This document shows positions 1 to 6,448 of a DNA stretch of 7,971 nucleotides, one piece after another; position 1 is the first letter of the stretch, and the number at the start of each line of letters is the position of its first letter. The position numbers were made by a program, and so were the translations under genes. Origin of the DNA: Desulfobacula sp. (GTDB lineage Bacteria > Desulfobacterota > Desulfobacteria > Desulfobacterales > Desulfobacteraceae). The notes under the pieces are model-generated. The model searched no databases. It saw only the letters and a list, made by a program, of their open reading frames with translations, and was not told the origin of the DNA. The stretch is from contig JAQICW010000449.1 of assembly GCA_027858355.1 (NCBI GenBank), positions 1-7,971 of the forward strand, in the 5' to 3' direction.

Positions 1-2
1 AT

Positions 3-83
3 AATCTATCTGGAGAAATAAAAAAAATAATCAGTATGCATGATTTGCCTGAGAAAATATCTGCACTATTCAAAGCGGCATAG
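3..83 (+). CDS. C-terminal fragment of an unidentified upstream gene
   Basis: This is the only forward frame open from the left edge. It reads 26 codons ending in HDLPEKISALFKAA and a TAG stop at 81-83. The other two forward frames stop within the first 20 bases. The peptide is amphipathic and charged (KK, EK, FKAA), as expected of an ordinary soluble C-terminus, but I do not recognise the family. It is too short for a confident coding call. It has the same orientation as dppA but is separated from it by 318 nt containing a promoter, so it is probably not part of the dpp operon. A chance open frame cannot be excluded. Confidence 0.35.
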   Translation, partial: NLSGEIKKIISMHDLPEKISALFKAA

Positions 84-170
84 CAAAATTTAGGCCAACG
101 GCCATTTGCGGTCATAGAATAAAACGGCAATAAAAAATAGGAAATAATTAGTCGATTATGGAAATCTGTC

Positions 171-198
171 TGGACATAACAGGATAATAAGGTATAAT
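171..198 (+). promoter_or_regulatory. Probable sigma70-type promoter for the dpp operon
   Basis: TGGACA (171-176, 5/6 to TTGACA) lies 16 nt upstream of a perfect TATAAT (193-198). Transcription would start near 205, giving a leader of about 197 nt before the dppA ATG. Just upstream, GATT (154-157) and AATC (163-166) form a small dyad of the general size bound by LysR-type proteins. That is weak evidence in AT-rich DNA. The promoter call rests on the hexamers and spacing only. Confidence 0.6.
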
Positions 199-388
199 GG
201 TTCGGGCTAAAAGTTATACGATCTTCAGGAAAAATACCTCAATTTTACCCTTTTTTCCTTGACTTGTTAGCTTCATGTTAATAGGTATAAGTGTTTTGTT
301 ATTGGTTGAATTCTAATAAATAATTGTTTTAATTTATAGAATTCACAAAATGGTATGTTAATTTTTGTATTATTAACTAAATTTTAAG

Positions 389-393
389 AGGAG
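389..393 (+). promoter_or_regulatory. Strong ribosome binding site of dppA
   Basis: AGGAG, within the longer AAGAGGAG at 386-393, lies 8 nt before the ATG at 402. It is the best Shine-Dalgarno sequence in the operon and fits high expression of the binding protein. Confidence 0.8.
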
Positions 394-401
394 AAAAAGA
401 G

Positions 402-2000
402 ATGAAATGGCGTAAATTTTTATCTGCTGCAAGTTTTGTAGTTATTTCTTGTATGCTTGTGGCATCAGCTAATGCTAAAACTTTGGTTTTTTGTCTTGAG
501 GGAAGCCCTGATAGTTTTACACCGTCACTTTCCACTTCAGGGACTACCTTTGATGCATCATCCAGACAATTGTATGATAAATTGACGATGTTCAAAATCG
601 GTACGACTGCACTTGAACCAGGTCTTGCCACATCATGGGAAGCATCAGCAGATGGCTTAACCTATACTTTTCATTTAAGAAAAGGGGTTAAATTTCATAC
701 AACCAAATATTTTACACCTACTCGTGATTTTAATGCAGATGACGTTCTTTTCACTTTTGATCGTCAAAGAAAAAAAGATCATCCATATCATAAGATTTCT
801 GGTGGAACTTATGAATATTGGGGTGCCATGAGTATGGATTCTTTGATTAAAGATATTACTAAAACAGATGATTACACTATTATTTTAAAGATGAATACAC
901 CTGATGTTACGACCCTTGCAAATCTCGCAATGGATTTTGGTTCCATTCATTCTGCAGAATATGCAGATAATATGATGAAAGCCGGAACACCAGATGAATT
1001 TGATCAAAAACCAATTGGAACAGGTCCTTTTGCATTTGTTTCTTACCAGAAAGATTCTTCAATTAGATACGTTGCCCATGAAAAATATTGGAAGGGCCGT
1101 GCAAAAATAGACAAACTTGTTTTCTCAATCACTCCAGATGCATCAGTCCGGTATGCAAAATTACAAGCTGGTGAAGCACATGTGATCCCATATCCAAACC
1201 CAGCTGATCTTGCTGCAATGGCTAAAGATACCAATATCAATTTGATGCAAGCAGAAGGGTTGAATGTAGGCTACCTGGCGTTTAATACTGAAAAAAAACC
1301 ATTTGATAATGTTAAAGTTCGTCAGGCATTGAACATGGCAATTAATAAACAAGCCATCATGGATGCCGTATTCCAGGGTTCCGGTAAAATTGCTAAAAAT
1401 CCAATTCCGCCAACCATGTGGTCGTACAATGATAAAGTAAAAGACTATGAATATGATACAGCGGCTGCTAAGAAATTATTAGCTGAAGCAGGTTTCCCGA
1501 ATGGGTTTGAAACTGACATCTGGGCCATGCCGGTACAACGTCCTTATAACCCCAATGCCAGAAGAATGGCTGAAATTATCCAGGCAGACTGGGCAAATAT
1601 TGGTGTAACAGCTAAGATTGTTACTTTTGAATGGGGAGAATATCTTAAACGTTCTAATAATGGCGAACATCAAACAGTCCTCCTAGGATGGACAGGTGAT
1701 AATGGCGATCCAGATAATTTTCTTGCAGTTCTTTTGGGATGCGATGCTGCTAAAGCGGGAGCAAATAGAGCCCGTTGGTGTTACAAACCTTTTGATGATC
1801 GGCTGATGGAAGCCAAACAGACTACAGATATTAAAAAAAGAACCAAGCTATATGAAGAAGCTCAGATGATTTTCAAAGAACAAGCCCCTTGGGTAACCAT
1901 TGCACATTCAATCGTGTACATGCCCATGGCTAAAAACGTAGTCGGATACAAAATTGATCCTTTTGGCGGACATGTATTTTACGGTGTAGATCTTAAATAG
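402..2000 (+). CDS. dppA: Periplasmic dipeptide-binding protein DppA
   Basis: This is the solute-binding protein of the dipeptide ABC importer. It captures di- and tripeptides in the periplasm and delivers them to DppBC. It is 532 aa, against about 535 in E. coli. The signal peptide is residues 1-25: basic WRK, a hydrophobic core, then ANA with likely cleavage before K26. V14-I15-S16-C17 loosely resembles a lipobox but sits inside the core, so a soluble protein is more likely. The mature start KTLVFCLEGSPDSF and blocks such as SITPDASVRYAKLQ and WAMPVQRPYNPNARRMAE match my memory of E. coli DppA. In mature numbering, the E. coli peptide-binding residues Arg355 and Asp408 correspond to R380 and D433 (in GWTGDNGDPDNF). 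C447 and C460 match the Cys422-Cys435 disulfide. C31 matches Cys6, but its partner position (Cys234) is Ala259 here. The start is set by the ribosome binding site at 389-393. Specificity for dipeptides rather than heme or oligopeptides is inferred from homology. Confidence 0.96.
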   Translation: MKWRKFLSAASFVVISCMLVASANAKTLVFCLEGSPDSFTPSLSTSGTTFDASSRQLYDKLTMFKIGTTALEPGLATSWEASADGLTYTFHLRKGVKFHTTKYFTPTRDFNADDVLFTFDRQRKKDHPYHKISGGTYEYWGAMSMDSLIKDITKTDDYTIILKMNTPDVTTLANLAMDFGSIHSAEYADNMMKAGTPDEFDQKPIGTGPFAFVSYQKDSSIRYVAHEKYWKGRAKIDKLVFSITPDASVRYAKLQAGEAHVIPYPNPADLAAMAKDTNINLMQAEGLNVGYLAFNTEKKPFDNVKVRQALNMAINKQAIMDAVFQGSGKIAKNPIPPTMWSYNDKVKDYEYDTAAAKKLLAEAGFPNGFETDIWAMPVQRPYNPNARRMAEIIQADWANIGVTAKIVTFEWGEYLKRSNNGEHQTVLLGWTGDNGDPDNFLAVLLGCDAAKAGANRARWCYKPFDDRLMEAKQTTDIKKRTKLYEEAQMIFKEQAPWVTIAHSIVYMPMAKNVVGYKIDPFGGHVFYGVDLK

Positions 2001-2024
2001 TTAAAAGTCGATTTAATGATTAAT

Positions 2025-2056
2025 GGCGGTATGGCGATGCATTTTGTCATACCGCC
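2025..2056 (+). terminator. Hairpin between dppA and dppB (partial terminator or mRNA stabiliser)
   Basis: GGCGGTATG (2025-2033) pairs perfectly with CATACCGCC (2048-2056). One further G-U and one G-C pair can form inside, leaving a loop of about 10 nt. The next bases, CCTTTACTTT, are T-rich but not a clean T-run. In binding-protein operons a stem at this position commonly blocks 3' decay or terminates part of the transcripts, giving more binding protein than permease. That role is inferred; the stem itself is plain in the sequence. Confidence 0.7.
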
Positions 2057-2083
2057 CCTTTACTTTAAGAATGTGATGTTATC

Positions 2084-3094
2084 ATGATTCAATTTTTTTT
2101 AAGACGATTTGTTCATATTTTTCCTGCTTTTATTGGCATTACCCTGCTTACTTTTTCTTTAATTCATTTAATACCTGGTGATCCTGTTGAACTCCGTGCC
2201 GGAGAACGTGGGATAGACCCAGCACGTCATGCAGCCATTAAAGCAGAAATGGGTTTAGATAAACCACTTTATATACAATACTTACGGTATATAGGAAATG
2301 TGGTTCAAGGCGATTTAGGTAAATCATTTGTAACAAAAAAACCCGTATTTGAAGAATTTTTAGTTCTTTTTCCCGCTACGTTTGAATTATCTATGTGCGC
2401 CATGCTTTTTGCTATTTTGATTGGACTGCCTGCCGGGGTGATAGCAGGGGTAAAAAGGGGGACAATTTTCGATCATGGTGTCATGGGCGCCTCACTTACC
2501 GGGTATTCAATGCCCATCTTTTGGTGGGGACTATTAATGATACTATTCTTTTCTGTCCATCTGGGTTGGACACCGGTTTCCGGACGATTATCGCCCCTTT
2601 TTTGGATCGATGTGGATACCGGCTTTATGCTGATTGATGCATTTCGATCGGATGAACCGGGTGCATTTAAATCAGCCGTAAGCCATTTGATTTTACCTTC
2701 CATCGTTTTAGGCACAATCCCTCTAGCCGTTATTGCAAGAATGACACGGTCTTCCATGCTTGAAGTGTTACAAGAAGATTACGTCAGAACCGCTAGAGCC
2801 AAAGGGGTTTCTCCAATGCGTGTGATTATGGTTCATGCCTTGCGAAATGCGATGATACCCGTAATTACGGTCATTGGTCTCCTGACCGGAACTCTTATGG
2901 CTGGTGCCATTCTGACGGAAACGATTTTTGCATGGCCAGGTGTTGGCAAATGGATTTTACAATCGATCAGTCGGCGTGATTATCCATCCATCCAAGGGGG
3001 GATTCTCATTATTGCAACGATCATTATTCTTGTAAATTTAGTGGTGGATATCCTTTATGGAGTTATCAATCCCCGTATTCGTTATACCAGTTAG
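2084..3094 (+). CDS. dppB: Dipeptide ABC transporter permease DppB
   Basis: One of the two inner-membrane channel subunits; it pairs with DppC. It is 336 aa, close to E. coli DppB (about 339). The start MIQFFLRRFVHIFPAF, the first membrane helix (about 9-30) and the following PGDPV are typical of the family. Further hydrophobic helices lie at about 99-122, 133-160, 201-222, 255-280 and 305-327. The EAA loop that contacts the ATPase is at about 235-259 (RTARAKGVSPMRV, then HALRNAMIP). The segment TETIFAWPGVGKW (278-290) and the end GVINPRIRY are also family signatures. The ribosome binding site is poor: AAGAATGTGATG upstream of 2084 has no clear GGAG. With the hairpin before it, this suggests lower translation than dppA. 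No truncation or frameshift is seen. Confidence 0.95.
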   Translation: MIQFFLRRFVHIFPAFIGITLLTFSLIHLIPGDPVELRAGERGIDPARHAAIKAEMGLDKPLYIQYLRYIGNVVQGDLGKSFVTKKPVFEEFLVLFPATFELSMCAMLFAILIGLPAGVIAGVKRGTIFDHGVMGASLTGYSMPIFWWGLLMILFFSVHLGWTPVSGRLSPLFWIDVDTGFMLIDAFRSDEPGAFKSAVSHLILPSIVLGTIPLAVIARMTRSSMLEVLQEDYVRTARAKGVSPMRVIMVHALRNAMIPVITVIGLLTGTLMAGAILTETIFAWPGVGKWILQSISRRDYPSIQGGILIIATIIILVNLVVDILYGVINPRIRYTS

Positions 3095-3103
3095 GAATTT
3101 AAT

Positions 3104-4003
3104 ATGAGTGAAACTACAATCATAATCCCGGATAATTCAGCACCTCCTCATCCGCTTAAGGAGTTCTGGACCTATTTCAGTGAGAACAGGGGTGCGGTTA
3201 TTGGGTTGTATTTTATTATATTTGCGATACTTATTGCGGTTTTTGCAAATGTTATTGCCCCGCATGATCCCTTTGAACAATACCGGGATGCGTTACTCAA
3301 ACCACCGGTTTGGATGGATGGCGGGAGCAGCAAATTTTTACTCGGCACAGATGATGTCGGTCGCGATATCATGTCACGATTGATGTATGGTGCCCGCTTA
3401 AGTCTTTTTGTTGGCCTCATTGTTGTAACCATCTCTCTTGCCGTAGGCATTTTATTGGGCATCACCTCAGGATATATTGGTGGATTCTTTGAGATTCTTG
3501 TCATGCGGCTGATGGATATCATCCTTGCTCTGCCCAGTCTGCTGCTGGCGCTTGCCATTGTCGCTATTTTAGGCCCCAGCCTAAGAAATGCCATAATATC
3601 GATTGCTATTGTTGTGCTTCCCTATTATGTCCGCTTAACACGGGCATCTGTGATGTCTGAAAAGAATAAAGATTATGTAACCGCCTCCAGAGTGTGTGGA
3701 TCAGGGCCATTCAGGATGATGTTTAAGGTTATTTTACCAAACTGCATGGCACCTTTGATTGTTCAGGCCACGTTGGGATTTTCAACTGCTATTTTAGATG
3801 CAGCTGCCCTTGGTTTCCTGGGTATGGGGGCACAGCCACCCACCCCTGAATGGGGAGCAATGCTTGCCAATGCGTTGCAGTTTGTTCAACGGGCCTGGTG
3901 GGTGGTCACTTTTCCAGGGCTTGCCATTTTATTAACAGTACTTGCGTTTAACCTGGCAGGTGACGGTCTTCGTGATGCACTTGATCCGAAAATGAAGCGG
4001 TAA
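3104..4003 (+). CDS. dppC: Dipeptide ABC transporter permease DppC
   Basis: Second channel subunit, 299 aa (about 300 in E. coli). A cytoplasmic N-terminus precedes the first helix (about 29-51). The family block LGTDDVGRDIMSRLMYGARL lies at 80-99, followed by helices at about 99-123, 133-157, 161-177, 214-240 and 266-287. The EAA loop is YVTASRVCGSGPFRMM followed by VILPN (191-213). LGFLGMGAQPPTPEWG (236-251) and GDGLRDALDPK (287-297) are typical of DppC/OppC proteins. The start lies 9 nt after the dppB stop. AGGA at 3093-3096, which overlaps that stop codon, serves as the ribosome binding site with a 7-nt spacer, so the two are probably translationally coupled. Two TAA stops in a row end the gene (4001-4006). 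Confidence 0.95.
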   Translation: MSETTIIIPDNSAPPHPLKEFWTYFSENRGAVIGLYFIIFAILIAVFANVIAPHDPFEQYRDALLKPPVWMDGGSSKFLLGTDDVGRDIMSRLMYGARLSLFVGLIVVTISLAVGILLGITSGYIGGFFEILVMRLMDIILALPSLLLALAIVAILGPSLRNAIISIAIVVLPYYVRLTRASVMSEKNKDYVTASRVCGSGPFRMMFKVILPNCMAPLIVQATLGFSTAILDAAALGFLGMGAQPPTPEWGAMLANALQFVQRAWWVVTFPGLAILLTVLAFNLAGDGLRDALDPKMKR

Positions 4004-4026
4004 TAAATGTCATTTGAGAAGAGATT

Positions 4027-5001
4027 ATGAATCAAATATTAGAAATTAAAAACCTCTCAGTTGATTTTGATGGTTTTAAGGCAGTCTCAGATGTTGAACT
4101 GTCTTTAGGTGAGGGGAAAATTTTAGGGATCGTTGGAGAATCTGGATCTGGAAAGAGCGTGACCATGCTGGCTATGATGGGTCTGATTCCTTATCCTGGA
4201 ATTATTGAGGCAGATACCCTTGTTTTCAATAATAAAGACTTGTTGAGTATTTCAGATAAAAAGAAACGGCGGATTACGGGTAAAGAGATTGCCATGATTT
4301 TTCAGGAACCCATGACAAGTCTCAACCCATGTTTTACCGTTGAATTTCAATTGGTAGAAGCCTTAAAAATTCATGAAGGCGGCTCAAGAAAAGAGCTCAA
4401 AGACAGGGCAATTGATTTGTTAAAACAAGTGGGAATTCCAGCTCCGGAAGAGCGAATGCATTCTTTTCCCCATCAATTATCCGGAGGGATCAGTCAGCGG
4501 GTAATGATTGCCATGGCCATTGCCTGTAATCCTACGCTGCTTATCGCAGATGAGCCCACAACCGCATTGGATGTAACCATACAAGCGCAAATTCTGGATC
4601 TTTTAATCGACCTTCAGAAAAAAAAGAATATGGCGCTGATCTTAATTACACATGACATGGCAGTGATTGCTGAAACTGTTGAGGATGTCGTCGTAATGTA
4701 TGCGGGCCAGGTGGTTGAAAAAAATAGTGCAAACAATATTTTTACAGCACCCAGACATCCTTATACCGATGCCTTGCTAGGCTCTTTGCCTGAGCGGAAT
4801 GTGAATTCTAATAAGCGCCTTCCCACTATTCCGGGTCTTGTCCCTGGAAAATATAATCGGCCAGACGGATGCCTTTTCCATCCACGATGTAAGTTTGCAA
4901 AAGAAAAATGTTCAATAACAAGCCCTGTATTGTTTCACGATGGCGATAGTGCTTACAGATGCCATTTTCCACTGTTAAATGGAGTCCCACAGTATGAATG
5001 A
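4027..5001 (+). CDS. dppD: Dipeptide ABC transporter ATPase DppD
   Basis: Cytoplasmic ATP-hydrolysing subunit that drives import together with DppF. It is 324 aa (about 327 in E. coli). Walker A is GESGSGKS (37-44), the Q-loop residue is Q93, the ABC signature is LSGGISQR (151-158), Walker B is LLIADEP (171-177) and the H-loop histidine is H209. All catalytic residues are present. The oligopeptide/dipeptide C-terminal extension follows: RHPYT near 243-247, then cysteines C282, C288, C295 and C312 (C-X5-C-X6-C-X16-C). In related transporters this cysteine-rich region has been reported to bind a [4Fe-4S] cluster. The purine-rich GAGAAGAGA (4016-4024) before the ATG is the ribosome binding site. 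The gap from dppC is 23 nt. Confidence 0.95.
   Translation: MNQILEIKNLSVDFDGFKAVSDVELSLGEGKILGIVGESGSGKSVTMLAMMGLIPYPGIIEADTLVFNNKDLLSISDKKKRRITGKEIAMIFQEPMTSLNPCFTVEFQLVEALKIHEGGSRKELKDRAIDLLKQVGIPAPEERMHSFPHQLSGGISQRVMIAMAIACNPTLLIADEPTTALDVTIQAQILDLLIDLQKKKNMALILITHDMAVIAETVEDVVVMYAGQVVEKNSANNIFTAPRHPYTDALLGSLPERNVNSNKRLPTIPGLVPGKYNRPDGCLFHPRCKFAKEKCSITSPVLFHDGDSAYRCHFPLLNGVPQYE
4981..4984 (+). promoter_or_regulatory. Ribosome binding site that fixes the dppF start at 4994
   Basis: GGAG lies 9 nt before the ATG at 4994. A longer in-frame start exists at 4979, but the bases before it (CCACTGTTAA) contain no ribosome binding site, and the GGAG would then be inside the gene. Starting at 4994 gives the common overlap ATGAATGA with the dppD stop (4999-5001). 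Confidence 0.75.
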
Positions 5002-5971
5002 TACGACAATAATTACAGCCAGAGATCTTAAAAAATATTATACCATCAAAGAGGGAATATTTTTTAAGAAAAAATCGATTTTGAAAGCATTGGACGGTGC
5101 ATCTTTCAGTATTGAACGGGGTAAAACTTTTTCAGTAGTAGGCGAATCCGGGTGTGGAAAATCAACATTGGCAAGATTAATCACCATGATTGAACGACCC
5201 ACTTCAGGCGAATTTGAAGTCGGGGGAATTAATGCAGTTACAAGTAATCCTGCGGCCATGAATAAGTTGCGAAGCACGGTTCAAATTGTATTTCAAGACC
5301 CTTATGGATCTTTAAATCCCAGAAAAAAAGTGGGGGCAATTCTGGAAGAGCCCTTGAAGATCAATACGAATTTAACCCGGGATGAACGGCATGAGAAGTC
5401 TCTTGCCATGATGAAGAAAGTAGGGCTAAGTCCTGAACAATATACCAGATACCCTCATATGTTCTCCGGTGGCCAACGTCAAAGAATCGCTGTCGCAAGA
5501 TCGTTAATGCTGAATCCGGCACTTGTTGTTGCTGACGAACCTGTTTCTGCTCTTGATGTGTCAGTTCAAGCCCAGGCATTAAATCTTCTTATGGATCTTC
5601 AGGATGAGATGAACCTGGCCTATTTATTTATTTCGCATGACTTAAGTGTCGTAAGATTGATTTCAGATGATGTCATGGTGATGTATTTGGGCCGTCCAGT
5701 GGAGCAAGGTACAAAAGAAGTTATTTTTGACAATCCAATTCATCCCTACACAAGGGCATTATTGGCTGCAACCCCCCATGTGGATAAACACCATCGGATT
5801 GATAAAATAAGGTTGAGAGGAGAAATCCCATCTCCTTTGAATCCACCATCGGGATGTACTTTTCATCAGCGATGTCAACATATGACAGATATGTGTAAAC
5901 ATGATGCGCCGCAATTAAGAACAGTGGCTGAAAGATTGGTATCCTGCCATCACGCAGAAAAATTTTGTTAG
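4994..5971 (+). CDS. dppF: Dipeptide ABC transporter ATPase DppF
   Basis: Second ATPase of the importer and partner of DppD. It is 325 aa from the start chosen here, or 330 from an ATG at 4979 that lacks a ribosome binding site. Numbered from MNDTTI: Walker [10 protein letters not shown] (50-58), Q-loop Q101, signature FSGGQRQR (157-164), Walker B LVVADEP (177-183), H-loop H215. Downstream are [12 protein letters not shown] (250-261) and four cysteines, C288, C294, C301 and C318, with the same C-X5-C-X6-C-X16-C spacing as DppD. Both ATPases therefore have complete catalytic sets and the same C-terminal motif. The gene overlaps dppD by 8 nt, so the two are probably translationally coupled. It is the last gene of the operon; a large hairpin follows at 6031-6091. 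Confidence 0.94.
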   Translation: MNDTTIITARDLKKYYTIKEGIFFKKKSILKALDGASFSIERGKTFSVVGESGCGKSTLARLITMIERPTSGEFEVGGINAVTSNPAAMNKLRSTVQIVFQDPYGSLNPRKKVGAILEEPLKINTNLTRDERHEKSLAMMKKVGLSPEQYTRYPHMFSGGQRQRIAVARSLMLNPALVVADEPVSALDVSVQAQALNLLMDLQDEMNLAYLFISHDLSVVRLISDDVMVMYLGRPVEQGTKEVIFDNPIHPYTRALLAATPHVDKHHRIDKIRLRGEIPSPLNPPSGCTFHQRCQHMTDMCKHDAPQLRTVAERLVSCHHAEKFC

Positions 5972-5983
5972 AAAATACACTTA

Positions 5984-6109
5984 GGATCGGCTCAAAAATT
6001 AGTTAGGGGCAAAGCTGCGCATTGCCTTTGTTCACATTTTGTTTGCAAAATACCCAGTGTTTTAGGGGTTTTTGTAAACAGATTATGTGAAGTTATTTTT
6101 TAACGATCC
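5984..6109. repeat. Hairpin-forming element A, possibly a degenerate mobile repeat
   Basis: GGATCG (5984-5989) and CGATCC (6104-6109) form the outer arms, and AAAAAT (5994-5999) can pair with ATTTTT (6095-6100) inside them. CTTAG occurs at both edges (5980-5984 and 6110-6114) and could be a 5-bp target duplication, though its last base overlaps the left arm. The core is the long stem at 6031-6091. A small stem (GGCAA 6008-6012, TTGCC 6022-6026) sits in the left part. The short outer arms could arise by chance in AT-rich DNA; the core stem could not easily. A mobile origin is inferred. Confidence 0.45.
6031..6091 (+). terminator. Long hairpin at the 3' end of the dpp operon
   Basis: The left arm 6031-6055 pairs with 6066-6091 in 24 base pairs, two of them G-U. 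There is a 2-nt bulge (6083-6084), a 1-nt bulge (6051) and a 10-nt loop (6056-6065). The end segments are perfect: TTCACAT with ATGTGAA, and ACCC with GGGT. It begins 60 nt after the dppF stop, and a TTTTTT run (6096-6101) follows 4 nt after the stem, so it could end or protect the operon transcript. The stem is longer and more AT-rich than usual for an intrinsic terminator, which is why it is also listed as the core of a possible mobile repeat. Confidence 0.55.
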
Positions 6110-6137
6110 CTTAGAATTTAAGATAGTACTGCAATTC

Positions 6138-6253
6138 ATAAAAAATAAATGAGCTGTTAATCAGAGGGGAGTAAAAATTAGTTATATGTAAGTGTGCTGC
6201 TTGCATGGTAAAACTAATTTTTAAATTTGATGAACAGCTCTCTTTATTTTTAA
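6138..6253. mobile_element. MITE-like palindromic element B, 116 bp
   Basis: The ends form imperfect inverted repeats of about 21 bp (6138-6158 against 6233-6253). They include the perfect GAGCTGTT / AACAGCTC and the AT-rich AAAATAAA / TTTATTTT. The 7-bp direct repeat GCAATTC lies exactly outside both ends (6131-6137 and 6254-6260), as expected of a target-site duplication. Inside are ATCA/TGAT (6160-6163, 6228-6231), a perfect 12-bp stem (6172-6183 with 6212-6223) and an apical 8-bp stem with two G-U pairs (6185-6192 with 6200-6207) around a 7-nt loop. It has no coding capacity. Nested palindrome plus flanking repeats is the pattern of a miniature inverted-repeat transposable element. A bidirectional terminator is the main alternative, since T-rich DNA follows the outer stem. 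Confidence 0.55.
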
Positions 6254-6333
6254 GCAATTCTTAAGACCGATTCAAAGAAACCTTTGTTAACCCTCGATCC
6301 ATTTATCGCTTTTTTGGTTTATAAATCCATGTT

Positions 6334-6375
6334 AATCAGGGCTCTCGCCAAGTTTTAAAATGTGATACCCTGATT
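6334..6375 (+). repeat. 8-bp inverted repeat upstream of the LysR gene
   Basis: AATCAGGG (6334-6341) and CCCTGATT (6368-6375) are perfect inverted copies separated by 26 nt, ending 73 nt before the LysR start codon. They could form a hairpin or two half-sites of an autoregulatory operator. Promoter-like hexamers close by are weak (TTGCTA 6380-6385 and TATTAA 6403-6408, 17-nt spacer), so the regulator's promoter is not firmly placed. Confidence 0.4.
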
Positions 6376-6448
6376 TGTCTTGCTACTATAGCGCATATTT
6401 AGTATTAAGCAAAATTATAATAATTTACTTTTAGGTTAAGTTGTACTT

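Larger units (their letters stand above)
84..401 (+). other. Intergenic region and dppA leader
   Basis: No gene is supported here. A very short GC stem (GGCC-AAC-GGCC, 93-103) follows the upstream stop; it has no proper T-tract and is at best a weak terminator. The main elements are the promoter at 171-198 and an 8-bp inverted repeat in the leader (AGGAAAAA 227-234, TTTTTCCT 252-259). The stretch 259-340 is very AT-rich and holds weaker promoter-like pairs, for example TTGTTA 264-269 with TATAAG 286-291 (16-nt spacer). A second start site nearer the gene is therefore possible. I recognise no known riboswitch or leader peptide. Confidence 0.5.
5972..6448 (+). other. Palindrome-rich intergenic region
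   Basis: This 477-nt stretch holds no convincing gene. Its first half consists largely of two hairpin-forming elements (5984-6109 and 6138-6253), described separately. Its second half holds a short stem CAAAG-AAAC-CTTTG (6273-6286), a palindrome-like GGTTTATAAATCC, an 8-bp inverted repeat (6334-6375) and weak promoter candidates for the LysR gene. A 19-codon open frame from ATG 6205 lies entirely in the second element and has no ribosome binding site. Confidence 0.6.

Noticed and set aside
197..262. 21-codon open frame that could be a leader peptide for dppA
   Set aside because: Its ATG overlaps the -10 box of the predicted promoter, so it would not be in that transcript, and the peptide shows no regulatory codon run.
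415..455. Possible lipobox (V-I-S-C) in the DppA signal peptide
   Set aside because: The cysteine lies within the hydrophobic core, and a clear Ala-Asn-Ala site follows at residue 25, giving a mature start like that of soluble E. coli DppA.
2473..2757. 94-codon open frame on the minus strand inside dppB
   Set aside because: It is entirely antisense to dppB with no ribosome binding site or family resemblance.
3172..3594. 140-codon open frame on the minus strand inside dppC
   Set aside because: It lies wholly antisense to a well-supported permease gene, its product has no recognisable domain, and its codons are the shadow of the hydrophobic dppC sequence.
5994..6222. Repeats that could suggest a CRISPR array
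   Set aside because: Only two direct copies of 12 bases plus one inverted copy, with no regular spacers and no cas genes.
6205..6264. 19-codon open frame starting MVKLIFKFDE
   Set aside because: No ribosome binding site; it is formed by the AT-rich arms of the palindromic element.
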